Assembly (NCBI RefSeq): GCF_025699065.1
Contig: NZ_JAILWF010000007.1
Span: 51,604 to 115,603 of the forward strand
DNA from: Nitrosarchaeum sp.
GTDB taxonomy: Archaea > Thermoproteota > Nitrososphaeria > Nitrososphaerales > Nitrosopumilaceae
Length of the DNA stretch: 64,000 nucleotides
Reading direction: 5' to 3'
Shown here: positions 43,216 to 52,900 of the stretch, in pieces
Layout: each line of letters opens with the position of its first letter
Position numbering within the stretch: position 1 is the stretch's first letter
Notes under the pieces: model-generated
What the model saw: the letters and a program-made list of their open reading frames with translations, nothing else
Databases searched by the model: none
What the model was told of the DNA's origin: nothing
Position numbers and translations under genes: made by a program

Positions 43216-43251
43216 AATGCATTTAATACCCATATACATATCAAAGAAATT

Positions 43252-43833
43252 ATGAAGTTTTCAGATGAACAAATACAAGACATTATTGCCATGAGAGACA
43301 ACATCGTCAAACAAATGGATAAGCATCAGAATGCTATTGAAACATTACAGAAAAATTTGGCAATTTTAGATTCAATATTAAAAGAATCTAGTTTTACGAA
43401 AGCTTCTGCCATTAAACAAACAAAACCATCTGAATCATCAAAAAATACCCATATTGAGCCTACTGAAAAATTAGAAAAAAATACAATTCCAATAACTAGT
43501 GGAAGTGATGGTAAGATTATTGCAAATGCTTACATCACTCCTGATCAAGTTTCAATAATTTTAGCAGAAAATATGGAAATAAATGCAGATACTCCACCTT
43601 TCAAATCATTTTTTATCGATAGAATCATTGGAGAAATGAAACGAAAAGATTCTGTTGAAGCAGAAAACGGTAAAATTCAGAAAGAATCAGTTATTGATTA
43701 TATTATTAACAAAAATGGTTCAGATATACGAGAAATAATCATTAAAAATTATAGACAAAAAGAAAGAGTAAATGAAATAATTAACACTGCAGGATGGTCA
43801 CTTACACGAATGCTTGAAAAAATCAAAAAGTGA
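43252..43833 (+). CDS. hypothetical protein with N-terminal coiled coil
   Basis: A 193-aa protein. The first 45 residues form a clear coiled coil (MRDNIVKQMDKHQNAIETLQKNLAILDSIL). A Lys/Ser/Thr-rich linker (about 46-85) follows, then a C-terminal domain (about 95-193) ending NTAGWSLTRMLEKIKK with alpha/beta character. I do not recognise the family. A TATA-like CATTTAATAC lies about 27 nt upstream of the ATG. guaA follows after 4 nt, so co-transcription is likely, though a functional link is not evident. Confidence 0.75.
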   Translation: MKFSDEQIQDIIAMRDNIVKQMDKHQNAIETLQKNLAILDSILKESSFTKASAIKQTKPSESSKNTHIEPTEKLEKNTIPITSGSDGKIIANAYITPDQVSIILAENMEINADTPPFKSFFIDRIIGEMKRKDSVEAENGKIQKESVIDYIINKNGSDIREIIIKNYRQKERVNEIINTAGWSLTRMLEKIKK

Positions 43834-43837
43834 TTTT

Positions 43838-45361
43838 ATGGATAAGATAATAGTTTTAGATTTTGGATCTCAATATAGTCATTTGATTTGCAGAAGAATA
43901 AGAGAATTTTCAGTGTATGCAGAGCTAGTCCCCTTTGATATCAGTCTTGAAGAATTACAAAAGCACAATCCTAAAGGAATAATTTTTTCTGGGGGTCCAT
44001 CAAGTGTCTATAACTCTGATGCTCCAGTTCCTGAAAATAAAATTTTTGACATGAATCTTCCATTACTAGGAATATGTTATGGACATCAATTAATTGTAAA
44101 TAAGTTTGGAGGAAAGGTAAAAAGGGCTAACAAAGAATACGGTTCATCATTATTAACAATTGATAACGATAAAAATCTGTTAAACGGAATTGGAGGTTCA
44201 GTCAGAGCATGGATGAGTCATGGCGATGAGGCAGAGCAAATACCACCAGGATTCAAAGTAATAGGACATACCAAAAGTGCAAAGGCTGCGGCAATTGCTT
44301 CAGATGAAAGATCAATCTATGGAATTCAATTTCATCCAGAGGTGGTTCACACAGAACAAGGAACTGAAATTCTCAAAAATTTTGTTTTGAAAGTTTGCGG
44401 AGCGAAACAAGATTGGACAATGGAGGGATTCATAGATTCTGCTGTGAATAAAATTTCAAAAATCGAAGGAGATGTTTTATGCGGTGTTAGTGGTGGAATA
44501 GATTCTACAGTAGCTGCTTTACTTATTCACAAGGCAATAGGCAATAGACTAAAATGTGTTTTTGTAAATAATGGTCTATTACGATTAAACGAAGAGATAG
44601 AAATCAAAGAGATGTTTGAAAAAAATTTTAATGTAAATTTTACAATGGTTGATGCTGTTCAAGATTTTTTAAGTAAATTAAAAGGCATTGAAGACCCTGA
44701 GAGAAAAAGGAAGATCATAGGTGAAGAATTTATCAATGTTTTTACAGATTTTGCAAAAAATAAAGGGCCTTTCAAATGGCTTGCACAAGGGACGTTATAT
44801 CCAGATGTAATAGAGAGTGGAGTTTCAAAAGGTCCTGCTGCAGTGATAAAATCTCATCATAATGTTGGAGGGCTGCCAGATTGGCTTGATTTGGAAATTT
44901 TAGAACCATTACGTGAGTTATACAAAGACGAAGTTAGAAAAATTGCTAAAATTTTAGGCGTTCCAGAAAAACTTTTCATGCGACATCCATTTCCAGGACC
45001 TGGGCTTGCTGTAAGAATTATCGGTGAAGTTACTCCAAAAAAGCTGCAAATATCAAAAGTAGCAAGTAAAATTGTTGAAGATGAATTGATAGCATCTGGA
45101 TTTTATGGCAAAGTTTGGCAAGCATATGCAGCGGTAGGTGACGATAAAGCAGTAGGGGTAGTTGGTGATGAGAGAAAATATGGAAACATCGTAATGATTA
45201 GAGTAGTAGACTCTATTGATGCAATGACAGCTGATTGGACAAGATTACCACATGAATTACTAGAAAAAATCAGCAATAGAATCACAAATGAGGTAGAAGA
45301 TGTAACATGGGTAACATATGCTATTTCAAGTAAACCTCCTGCAACAATTGAGCCACAATAA
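43838..45361 (+). CDS. guaA: GMP synthase (glutamine-hydrolysing), fused two-domain form
   Basis: Aminates XMP to GMP; 507 aa from ATG 43838 (MDKIIVLDFGSQYSHLI). An upstream in-frame ATG (43814) would add eight residues overlapping the previous gene and is less likely. The GATase domain has Cys in LGICYGHQ and His/Glu in QFHPEVVHTE; the ATP-pyrophosphatase domain has the P-loop GVSGGIDSTV; the dimerisation domain has RHPFPGPGLAVRI and ends KPPATIEPQ. Many archaea encode these as two separate subunits; here they are fused. Confidence 0.96.
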   Translation: MDKIIVLDFGSQYSHLICRRIREFSVYAELVPFDISLEELQKHNPKGIIFSGGPSSVYNSDAPVPENKIFDMNLPLLGICYGHQLIVNKFGGKVKRANKEYGSSLLTIDNDKNLLNGIGGSVRAWMSHGDEAEQIPPGFKVIGHTKSAKAAAIASDERSIYGIQFHPEVVHTEQGTEILKNFVLKVCGAKQDWTMEGFIDSAVNKISKIEGDVLCGVSGGIDSTVAALLIHKAIGNRLKCVFVNNGLLRLNEEIEIKEMFEKNFNVNFTMVDAVQDFLSKLKGIEDPERKRKIIGEEFINVFTDFAKNKGPFKWLAQGTLYPDVIESGVSKGPAAVIKSHHNVGGLPDWLDLEILEPLRELYKDEVRKIAKILGVPEKLFMRHPFPGPGLAVRIIGEVTPKKLQISKVASKIVEDELIASGFYGKVWQAYAAVGDDKAVGVVGDERKYGNIVMIRVVDSIDAMTADWTRLPHELLEKISNRITNEVEDVTWVTYAISSKPPATIEPQ

Positions 45362-45449
45362 AATACCACATGCTTTCAACCAACTCAAGATTATTCTCAA
45401 GTTTGATGTTCAAAAGACCTTTTTAATATAAAATAATTATAATTAATTC

Positions 45450-45920
45450 ATGATAGTAATTCCAAGTGAAATTAAAGAGTTTATTGAGTTACAAGGAATT
45501 TTTGCAGTAGGAACTACTGGAGTAAATAATATACCAAATATTTCTCCAAGAATTTTTTTTAGGGTTGATGAAAATGTTATCTATTGGTTAGATTTTTTTA
45601 AACATAAATCTTACAAGAATATACAAGTAAATCCATGGGTCACTATCTCTGTTTTTAATAAAGAAGATTTGAAAGGATTTCAATTTAGAGGGATTGTAAA
45701 TTTTATAACAGATGAGCCAGCAAAATCAGAAATCAAAGAATCAATTATCAAGAAAATATTAGAAAAAAATTCATCAGAGAAAATAAAAAAATTGAGTGAA
45801 AAAATAGAAGTTCAAGTCATACGGTTTGAGCCAAAAGTATGTTACTCATTAAATCCAGATGAATTTAGTGATATGTGCATAGGTTCGGATGTAGATTCAA
45901 CTCAATTGTTTCAAAAGTAA
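45450..45920 (+). CDS. pyridoxamine 5'-phosphate oxidase-family (split-barrel FMN-binding) protein
   Basis: A 156-aa split beta-barrel protein. The N-terminal half has GIFAVGTTGVNNIPNISPRIFFRVDENVIYWLDFFKHKSYKNI, the usual flavin-binding layout of small PNPOx-like proteins. The specific substrate is unknown (FMN, F420 or haem binders share the fold). A TATA-like TTTTTAATATAAAA lies about 25 nt upstream of the ATG. Confidence 0.85.
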   Translation: MIVIPSEIKEFIELQGIFAVGTTGVNNIPNISPRIFFRVDENVIYWLDFFKHKSYKNIQVNPWVTISVFNKEDLKGFQFRGIVNFITDEPAKSEIKESIIKKILEKNSSEKIKKLSEKIEVQVIRFEPKVCYSLNPDEFSDMCIGSDVDSTQLFQK

Positions 45921-45951
45921 TCCATTAATAATCAAATTTTTTTAGAGTGGT

Positions 45952-46212
45952 ATGAGTTTTCATGTATTTGATACATATGTCAAATCTAAAGATGGGCACA
46001 CTATGCATTTTGATGTAATAACTGACAAAAATAATATAGAAAACGCAATCATGTTTGCAAAAGAATGGCTACATAGCATTGGAGAAAAAGATGCGGTTGT
46101 TACAACAAAAGAGTGTAGATTTTGCCACACACAATCAGTATCTGAAGAAATAGAAATTGAGATAATGACAAATGGCTATTTTATTGCAAAAATGGAAGGT
46201 TGCCCCAAATAA
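45952..46212 (+). CDS. DUF2024 family small protein
   Basis: An 86-aa protein matching the DUF2024 pattern: FHVFDTYVKSKDGHTMHFDV at the start, AKEWLHSIGE in the middle, and a C-x2-C-type metal-like motif CRFCHT with a last Cys in EGCPK. Function unknown; the conserved Cys/His suggest a metal or redox role. It lies in a short co-directional string with the genes on each side. Confidence 0.8.
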   Translation: MSFHVFDTYVKSKDGHTMHFDVITDKNNIENAIMFAKEWLHSIGEKDAVVTTKECRFCHTQSVSEEIEIEIMTNGYFIAKMEGCPK

Positions 46213-46225
46213 AATATGAAAAATT

Positions 46226-46732
46226 ATGCATGCAATTTGGTTTACATTTTCGAAAAACGATAGAGAGTCTCTAAAAAATATAATTGATGAACTATCAGAA
46301 AAATATCAGGCTCCAAAATTTGAACCACACATTACAGTTTATGGATTAACTGATATAGAAATTGATAAAATTGATAAAATTGCGAAAGAAGTTATTTTAA
46401 ATCAAAATTCATTTTTTGTTAAAAAATCAGAAATTTTGCAGACTGAGGAAATATGGAAGACAGTATTCATTGAATTAAAATCAAATGAGCAGATGGAATT
46501 AATTCATAAAAATTTTAAAAAATATTGTGATAATGTATCAAAATATGAGTTCAAACCACACATAAGTCTAATTTATAAAATATTATCAATTGAAGAAAAA
46601 ATAAAAATAATAAATAAATTGGATATTAAAAATGAATTTCAAGTAAACAAACTAGCAATACAAAAATTTTCTCCAGATATAAAAAAATGGAAAATTGTAA
46701 AAGAATACAATTTAAAAAATAATCAAATGTAA
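46226..46732 (+). CDS. 2H phosphoesterase (2'-5' RNA ligase / cyclic phosphodiesterase-like)
   Basis: A 168-aa protein with the two diagnostic H-x-T/S-x motifs: PHITVYGL (about 38-45) and PHISLIYK (about 112-119). The family hydrolyses or forms 2',3'-cyclic or 2'-5' phosphodiesters in RNA or nucleotides. Spacing and size resemble plant and yeast cyclic phosphodiesterases. It starts 13 nt after the DUF2024 stop. The true substrate is unknown. Confidence 0.85.
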   Translation: MHAIWFTFSKNDRESLKNIIDELSEKYQAPKFEPHITVYGLTDIEIDKIDKIAKEVILNQNSFFVKKSEILQTEEIWKTVFIELKSNEQMELIHKNFKKYCDNVSKYEFKPHISLIYKILSIEEKIKIINKLDIKNEFQVNKLAIQKFSPDIKKWKIVKEYNLKNNQM

Positions 46733-46749
46733 GAATTGATTATAAAATT

Positions 46750-47610
46750 TTATAATAATGCTGCACCAAAAACTCCAGCAGAATCACCCAACTTGTTTTG
46801 TAAAATGGGCGTATCAACTAAATCTGAAAAAACTTTCTGATATACTGATTCTTTTCCTTCAGTGTATAAAAAATCAATATTAGACAAGCCTCCTCCTAAG
46901 ACAATTACATCAGGATCCAAAATATCAATAACATTGGCCAATCCAAATCCAAAATTTTCCAAAAACTCATCTTTCCATCGTTTAGAATTATTGATATTTT
47001 GTAAAATTTCAGGTATGTTTTGTGATTTTCCAGTAAGTTCTTTCCATCGTTTTTCTAACGCTGGACCACTAATGTATGTCTCAACACAACCTTTTTTTCC
47101 ACAATAACAATTATTTCCATTTTGATGTAATGTATGATGTCCCCATTCTCCTGCAATATTTGTCCTACCTTGGTGAATCTTTCCATTGATAACTATTCCT
47201 CCACCTACACCAGTCCCCATAATAATACCAAAAACTACGTCAAATTCTTTTGCAACACCTAATGTAGATTCAGCCATTGCAAAACAATTTGCATCGTTTT
47301 CCATAGATATTTTTTGACCTAATTTTTTTTCTAAATCCTCTTTGAGTGATTTCCCAATAAGACATTGAGTATTACTGTTTTTTATTAAACCGGTTTTTTT
47401 TGAAATTGCACCAGGGGAACATAATCCTATAGAATAATTTTTCACATTTGTTAAAAGTTCCGAACTCAATGAAGTGATTGTTTCTAGAATTTGAGAATAA
47501 TCATTTCTTGGGGTTGGAACTCGTTTTCTTTGAATAATGTTTAGATTTTCATCTAGTAGAATTGCCTCTGTTTTGGAACCACCAAGATCTATTCCTAGTT
47601 TGTACAACAA
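46750..47610 (-). CDS. ROK-family sugar kinase
   Basis: A 286-aa ASKHA-fold kinase. GIDLGGSKTEAILLD is the phosphate-1 motif; MENDANCFAMAE carries the catalytic Asp; GTGVGGGIVINGKIHQG is phosphate-2; the ROK zinc site is GEWGHH with CYCGKKGCVETYISGPAL. ROK kinases phosphorylate glucose, fructose, N-acetylglucosamine or related sugars; the substrate cannot be called. Single gene. Confidence 0.9.
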   Translation of the reverse strand: MLYKLGIDLGGSKTEAILLDENLNIIQRKRVPTPRNDYSQILETITSLSSELLTNVKNYSIGLCSPGAISKKTGLIKNSNTQCLIGKSLKEDLEKKLGQKISMENDANCFAMAESTLGVAKEFDVVFGIIMGTGVGGGIVINGKIHQGRTNIAGEWGHHTLHQNGNNCYCGKKGCVETYISGPALEKRWKELTGKSQNIPEILQNINNSKRWKDEFLENFGFGLANVIDILDPDVIVLGGGLSNIDFLYTEGKESVYQKVFSDLVDTPILQNKLGDSAGVFGAALL

Positions 47611-47663
47611 TAATTCAACACAGTTGGGATTGCTTAAGTTTTAGCTAAATTTGTTAATTTGGT

Positions 47664-49259
47664 TTATCGTGCACCAGAAACAGAAATAACATCATCAATT
47701 CTGAGAATCATACATGCTGCTTCTGTTGCAGATTTAATTATTTGTTCTTTTACTGCAAGTGGCTCTACAACATCTATAGAGAGCATATCAGCGATTTTTG
47801 TATTTCTCGCATCAATTCCAGTCCATTTACGACCTTGATTTTGTTTTGCTCTTAATGTAGCCATTGTATCAATAGGATCCATTCCAGCATTTTCTGCTAT
47901 TGTAAGAGGAATAATTTCAAGGGCTTCAGCATATTTTTTGATTGCAAGTTGTTCTCTACCATCAAAACTATCGGCCCATTCTTTAAGTTGAGATGCCGCA
48001 TATGATTCTGGGGCTCCACCACCTGCAACAATTTCTGGTTTTTCAATTACATCTTTTACTACCATTAAGGAGTCATGTATGGAACGATCAACTTCATCAA
48101 TAACTCTTTGTGAACCACCCCGAATAAGCAAAGTAACAGATTGTGGATTTTTACAACCTTCAACAAATACCCATTTATCAGATTCGACTTTCTTTTGATG
48201 AGCAATATCTGCAGTACCAAGATCTTTTTCAGTAAGATCATCGAGGTTAGAAATAACACGTCCACCGGTTGCTTTACCAAGTTTTATCATATCACTTTCT
48301 TTAACACGTCTAACTGCCATGATGCCATATTTTGCTAAATAGTGTTGTGCAATATCATCAATGCCTTTCTGACAAATTAATACATTAACGCCAACATTGT
48401 GAAGTTTGTCAACCATTGTTTTGAGCATTCTATTTTCTTCTTCCAAAAACATTTGCATTTGTGTTGGATCGGTGATTCTAATTTCTGAACTCATCTCAGT
48501 CTTTTCAATTTCTAAGGCAGAATTCAACAATGCAATCTTTGCTTTCTCAACTTTGGTTGGCATTCCACTATGAACTACTTCTTTGTCTAAAACAATGCCT
48601 TTGATAATTTGAGTATCTGTAATAGAACCACCAGCTTTCTTTTCAACTTTAATATTTTCAAGATCAACTGAATATGTCTCTGCCTTCTTTGTTGCAACTT
48701 TTAAGATTGCATCGACTACAATTTTAGAGAGAACATCACTATCTTCTGAGATTAATTTAGACTGCATACTGGTTGTTGCAATTTTGAGAAGTGTTTCTCT
48801 ATCATCAGGTAGGATTTTTTTTGCCATTTGAGAATAGATCTCCAATGTCTTTTCTGCTGCTGCTTGATAACCTTCAATGATTACAGAAGGATGAATCTCT
48901 TTTTTGAGAAGTTCTTCTGCTTTAGCTAACAGAGCTCCCCCGAAAACTACAGAGGATGTGGTTCCATCTCCTACTTCATTATCTACTGTTTTTGAAATTT
49001 CTACCATCATTTTGGCAGCCGGATGTTGAACATCAATTTCTTTTAAGATGGTTGCACCATCATTAGTAATAGTTACATCGCCTAAAGAATCAACTAGCAT
49101 CTTATCTAAGCCTCGTGGTCCTAAGCTACTTCTAACTAATTCAGCAACTAGTTTAGCAGCAGCAATATTGTTGTGTTGAGCGTCCTTACCTTTTTGTTGT
49201 AACGCACTCTCTTTTAGAACTAAAACTGGTCCATTTGGAGTTTGTTGAATTGATGCCAT
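47664..49259 (-). CDS. thermosome subunit (group II chaperonin)
   Basis: A 531-aa ATP-dependent protein-folding ring subunit. Motifs: [37 protein letters not shown] and VAGGGAPE. The C-terminus stops at VISVSGAR without the Gly/Met-rich tail of many thermosomes. An AT box GTTAAAAAGG lies about 30 nt before the ATG. Archaea usually encode more than one subunit; a partner is not in this window. Confidence 0.96.
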   Translation of the reverse strand: MASIQQTPNGPVLVLKESALQQKGKDAQHNNIAAAKLVAELVRSSLGPRGLDKMLVDSLGDVTITNDGATILKEIDVQHPAAKMMVEISKTVDNEVGDGTTSSVVFGGALLAKAEELLKKEIHPSVIIEGYQAAAEKTLEIYSQMAKKILPDDRETLLKIATTSMQSKLISEDSDVLSKIVVDAILKVATKKAETYSVDLENIKVEKKAGGSITDTQIIKGIVLDKEVVHSGMPTKVEKAKIALLNSALEIEKTEMSSEIRITDPTQMQMFLEEENRMLKTMVDKLHNVGVNVLICQKGIDDIAQHYLAKYGIMAVRRVKESDMIKLGKATGGRVISNLDDLTEKDLGTADIAHQKKVESDKWVFVEGCKNPQSVTLLIRGGSQRVIDEVDRSIHDSLMVVKDVIEKPEIVAGGGAPESYAASQLKEWADSFDGREQLAIKKYAEALEIIPLTIAENAGMDPIDTMATLRAKQNQGRKWTGIDARNTKIADMLSIDVVEPLAVKEQIIKSATEAACMILRIDDVISVSGAR

Positions 49260-49302
49260 TTAGATAAACTACAATCCTCGTGATCCCCCTTTTTAACATT
49301 AC

Positions 49303-51087
49303 TTAGCAGATTGGGTTAATGTAAGATCGTTTCTTTACATCAACAATACCTCCAGAAAGTATACGAATGGAGGGAAGAGCAAGAAATGGTAAGAAAAGTG
49401 GGATCAAATGTGGTCTTGAAAACTTACATCCAGAATCTATTATAGAATTATTTATTTGCTGAAAATTAGTTAAAACTTTTTCAAACGATTCAGTAGAAAT
49501 AATTCCTGCCAATTGTAATGGTAATGATGCAACAACTTTTCCAGATTTTACTACGACAAGTCCTCCTTGATTTTTGATAAGAATATTTGCTGCTATAGAC
49601 ATATCAGAATCATTAGAACCAATTACAATCATGTCATTTTCATGAAAACTCCAAGTAGATGCAAATGCACCTATATCTGCTCCAAAATTTTCAAGAAATC
49701 CTATAACATGTTTGTTAGTTCCATGAATTCTATCAAAAGAAGCTACTTTCCAGACATCCTTATCCAAAGAGGTTAAAATATTTCCATTTTCAGTAAATAA
49801 TTCAACAGAACCAGGTTTTGTTATAATTTCAGTTTGCATAAAAATAGTATTTGCGATAACGCTTTTCTTTTTTGACTTGATAACAAAATCTTTGGGAGAG
49901 AGTTTTTTTAATTTGATAGTTTTTTTAATCCATGGAGGAATTATTTTTTTCTTTACCGAAGTAACAATACTGCCATTAGATACAACTAATTTTCCACCTA
50001 CAAAGACTTTGTTAGGCTTGACAGATTTTAAATCATCAAAAATTAAGATATCGGCAAGCTTTCCTGGAACAATACCACCTAGGTCTTTATTCATGTTGTA
50101 ATAATCAAAGCAGTTTTTTGAAGCCATTGAAATAGCATCAATGGGGTTTAGGCCAAGTTTGATGGATTCCCTTACACAATGATCAATATGGCCATACTGT
50201 ACCAAGTCTGTAGGATCAAGTCCATCAGAACAAAACATCAGCCTATCCAGATTAATTCCATGAGACAAAACATGTGGAATAATTTCTTTTAAGTCACGTC
50301 TAATTGATCCTTCCCTAATCATAATCCACATTCCTAGACGTAATCTTTCTAAAACCTGATCAAAATTGATAGGTTCATGACAAGATAGAATTCCAGATGC
50401 AACGTATGCATTAAGTTTTTTGTCACTTGCACCAGCAGTATGTCCATTAATGATACAATCACCTTCCAACATAGCACTCAAAGATTTCATTGTTTTAGAA
50501 TCTCGTAAAGTTACTTTGGTCCATGAAAAAACTTCTCCTAGTCCTAAAACATGAGGATGCTTGACTGCTAATTTTTCTTGTGGTAACGATAAAGTTTTGC
50601 TATTACTAAATTTTCTATCTACTGGTAGACCTCCTGGAACAACTTGAAATATTCTAATTGGTAAATTTTCGCCAAGTTTTAGGAATTCTTGAAATCCTTT
50701 GTATCCAGACACACTAACGATGTCTATTGGATCTGAGAAAAGAGATGTTACACCACATAATAATGATTTTTTTGCAAGTTCAGATGGTAAAACAAATTGA
50801 TCTATGTGTAAGTGCGGATCAGCAAAACCTGGGCCTACGTATTTTTCTTCAATATCAATAATAGTTGTTTTTGATCCAACTGCATGTCCAGCATTTGGTC
50901 CAACATATGCTATACGATCATCTATTATTGCGATCTGTATTTTTGGAATAATTTCTCTAGTATAAACAGACACCAATGAACAATTTTTTAACACAAGATC
51001 TGCTTTTTTGTCGCCCATAGCTACTGAATTTAATGAAGAAATCGAATTTGCTAGGCTCGAAGTCACAGATTTTCTTAGATTATGCAC
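49303..51087 (-). CDS. ade: adenine deaminase
   Basis: Amidohydrolase of 594 aa converting adenine to hypoxanthine in purine salvage. Metal-site motifs: ADPHLHIDQF, the GLGEVFSW Glu, INGHTAGAS, LSCHEPI and MFCSDGLDP. The C-terminal domain (about 400-594, GADIGAFASTWSFHENDMIVIG) is typical of the Ade family. The ATG at about residue 24 (MGDKKADLVL) is closer to the usual family start; the longer N-terminus is less certain. Confidence 0.93.
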   Translation of the reverse strand: MHNLRKSVTSSLANSISSLNSVAMGDKKADLVLKNCSLVSVYTREIIPKIQIAIIDDRIAYVGPNAGHAVGSKTTIIDIEEKYVGPGFADPHLHIDQFVLPSELAKKSLLCGVTSLFSDPIDIVSVSGYKGFQEFLKLGENLPIRIFQVVPGGLPVDRKFSNSKTLSLPQEKLAVKHPHVLGLGEVFSWTKVTLRDSKTMKSLSAMLEGDCIINGHTAGASDKKLNAYVASGILSCHEPINFDQVLERLRLGMWIMIREGSIRRDLKEIIPHVLSHGINLDRLMFCSDGLDPTDLVQYGHIDHCVRESIKLGLNPIDAISMASKNCFDYYNMNKDLGGIVPGKLADILIFDDLKSVKPNKVFVGGKLVVSNGSIVTSVKKKIIPPWIKKTIKLKKLSPKDFVIKSKKKSVIANTIFMQTEIITKPGSVELFTENGNILTSLDKDVWKVASFDRIHGTNKHVIGFLENFGADIGAFASTWSFHENDMIVIGSNDSDMSIAANILIKNQGGLVVVKSGKVVASLPLQLAGIISTESFEKVLTNFQQINNSIIDSGCKFSRPHLIPLFLPFLALPSIRILSGGIVDVKKRSYINPIC

Positions 51088-51135
51088 CTATTATAGATTC
51101 AATGCTTAAATTACCGTTGAGGCGGTTTTTTTCAT

Positions 51136-51417
51136 ATGAACATACCCAAGGTTATGCGAAAGTATTGTGCAAAATGTAAAACACATACTGAACAAAAGGT
51201 CTCCATATACAAAGCTGGAAAAAGGAGAGGTTCAGCAAGAGGAGAACGTAGACACGCTGAGCGTAAACAAGGGTATGGTGGACAAAAATTCCCAAAACTT
51301 GCAAAACCTGCAAAAACTACAAAGAAAGTGACTCCTATAATGACATGTACAGTTTGCAAAAAGAAATATAATAAAATAGGTATTAGAATTAGAAAATTTG
51401 AGTTGATGGCAGCATGA
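51136..51417 (+). CDS. rpl44e: 50S ribosomal protein L44e
   Basis: A 93-aa zinc-binding large-subunit protein: CAKCKTHTEQKV at the N-terminus and CTVCKKKYNKIGIRIRKFEL at the C-terminus, with the basic middle RRGSARGERRHAERKQGYGGQ. The start lies about 28 nt after an AT box (CTTAAATTA, near 51105-51113), so the mRNA may be leaderless. It overlaps rps27e by 4 nt. Confidence 0.97.
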   Translation: MNIPKVMRKYCAKCKTHTEQKVSIYKAGKRRGSARGERRHAERKQGYGGQKFPKLAKPAKTTKKVTPIMTCTVCKKKYNKIGIRIRKFELMAA

Positions 51418-51611
51418 AAAAAGATCACGTTGAAATTCCAAAACCATCAAGTAAATTCCAGAAAGTTAATTGTAATGAATGCGGTGAATTACAAGTCGTA
51501 TATTCTCATGCGTCACAAGTTGTCGTATGCAATTCTTGTGGTAATAATATTGCAGAACCAACAGGTTCTAAAGCAAAAATTAATGGTAAGATCTCAGGCA
51601 GTGCCGAGTAG
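51414..51611 (+). CDS. rps27e: 30S ribosomal protein S27e
   Basis: A 65-aa zinc-ribbon ribosomal protein with the conserved CNECGELQVVYSHAS and CNSCGNNIAEPTGSKA. ATGA overlap with rpl44e shows translational coupling. In many archaea this pair is followed by aIF2-alpha and Nop10; here the string ends, and the stop overlaps the convergent cobY gene by 18 nt. Confidence 0.96.
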   Translation: MKKDHVEIPKPSSKFQKVNCNECGELQVVYSHASQVVVCNSCGNNIAEPTGSKAKINGKISGSAE

Positions 51612-52178
51612 ATCATAGTCTTGTTTTGTATTTAGATTAAAAGCAATTCTTTTGTCATCAATTATTATAAATTTTTCAGATATATTCTCCATAGTTAAAA
51701 TTTTTTTTGCATTTACTAATGAAATTCCAGAATAACAACATTGCTGATTCTCAAACTCAAACCAATAATCAGATGAAAGATGTAAAGAATCAAGAAATTT
51801 TTTTGTAATAATGATTGCAGTCCAAACATTTTCTAAATTACATTGAGTTGTGATTTTTTTAATAATATCACCATCTAAAAATGGTAAATCAGCTGATGTA
51901 ATCAAAACAAAATCATTTAATGATTTAAGAACTAAATTAAGATCATTTACATAACCATCTCCAGGAGTATCAAAAAGTTCAATATTGTTTTCTTCTAAAA
52001 ATTTCTTTGTTTGTGGGGAATTCAAGCTAGTTATTGCCAGTATTTTTGAAAAGCAGTTAGAATCTCTTAAAGCATCAAGGACATGAAGTATCATTGGTTT
52101 TTTATATTTTAGAAGGAGTTTTTCTCCACTTAAGCTCATTCTACTTCCTTTGCCACCTGCCATCACAATACCGATCAT
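51594..52178 (-). CDS. cobY: GTP:adenosylcobinamide-phosphate guanylyltransferase (CobY)
   Basis: Archaeal non-orthologous replacement of CobU: transfers GMP to adenosylcobinamide phosphate. The 194-aa nucleotidyltransferase has GIVMAGGKGSRM at the N-terminus, ISAD-like metal site LITSADLPFLDGD, and KPMILHVLDAL. It is the last gene of the cobalamin operon, overlapping cobS by 4 nt and, antisense, the end of rps27e. Confidence 0.9.
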   Translation of the reverse strand: MIGIVMAGGKGSRMSLSGEKLLLKYKKPMILHVLDALRDSNCFSKILAITSLNSPQTKKFLEENNIELFDTPGDGYVNDLNLVLKSLNDFVLITSADLPFLDGDIIKKITTQCNLENVWTAIIITKKFLDSLHLSSDYWFEFENQQCCYSGISLVNAKKILTMENISEKFIIIDDKRIAFNLNTKQDYDLLGTA

Positions 52179-52900
52179 ATTGAAACAAATACCAAAAGGG
52201 ATGCTAGTCGTGTCAATTCATTTGTAGCTCCAAAAACATCTCCAGTGATTCCTCCAAAGCTACGAGTACTCAAAATAACTAGGAACATAGTTAAAGTCAC
52301 GCCTATTCCAAATACAAGTAAACCCGTATGGCCACCAAGCAAAATTATAGGGATTAAAGTAATAATAGCAGATACTAATAATTTATTTTTATTTTTCATC
52401 ATCTCTATAAAAGGAGAATTGGAACCTAGAGAGGCAGATTTTCCAATACTTGCCATTAAAACCATTGAAAATTTTGCAATGATTTCACTTAGTAAAATTG
52501 CTAAAAATAATTGGTATCCAGTAGATAATGATATCACGATTAACAATCCCACAATATGCAAAACTATTGTCACCATTCCTGCAGAGCCAGTAGAGAGATC
52601 TTTCATTGCTGCAAGTTTTTGTTCTTTTGTACCTTTTACCATTAAACCGTCAGCAAAATCTGCTAAACCGTCAGTATGATGTATGCCTGTAAGTATTGCA
52701 AATGAAGTAACAACTAGTAAACTTACTATCAATGGATCTAAAAATAATGAAAGCCCAAATCCTATTGATCCAACAATTAAACCAATTGCAATTCCTACAA
52801 CTGGAAAAATATACATGTATTTTGCAATTGTTTCGAGATTTGAATTGCCAATTGGAATGATAGTTAGAAATGAAAAAACAGAACCAATTTCTTTAAGCAT
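52175..52900 (-). CDS. cobS: adenosylcobinamide-GDP ribazoletransferase (cobalamin synthase)
   Basis: Integral membrane enzyme (241 aa, about six helices) that joins the lower-ligand nucleotide to AdoCbi-GDP. The signature HHTDGLADFADGLMVKG (about 74-90) with its acidic metal-binding residues is present, as is the FSFLTIIPIG start. It overlaps cbiB by 8 nt and cobY by 4 nt. Confidence 0.95.
   Translation of the reverse strand: MLKEIGSVFSFLTIIPIGNSNLETIAKYMYIFPVVGIAIGLIVGSIGFGLSLFLDPLIVSLLVVTSFAILTGIHHTDGLADFADGLMVKGTKEQKLAAMKDLSTGSAGMVTIVLHIVGLLIVISLSTGYQLFLAILLSEIIAKFSMVLMASIGKSASLGSNSPFIEMMKNKNKLLVSAIITLIPIILLGGHTGLLVFGIGVTLTMFLVILSTRSFGGITGDVFGATNELTRLASLLVFVSI

Noticed and set aside
43814..43837. 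Upstream ATG extending guaA by eight residues
   Set aside because: It overlaps the preceding gene and the extension (MKKSKSDF) is not part of the GMP synthase family start; ATG 43838 fits better.
51113..51132. ACCG-TTGAGG-CGGT hairpin followed by seven T, resembling an intrinsic terminator
   Set aside because: It lies between the TATA-like box and the start codon of rpl44e and only 4 bp pair; no gene on that strand ends nearby. Probably chance in the promoter.
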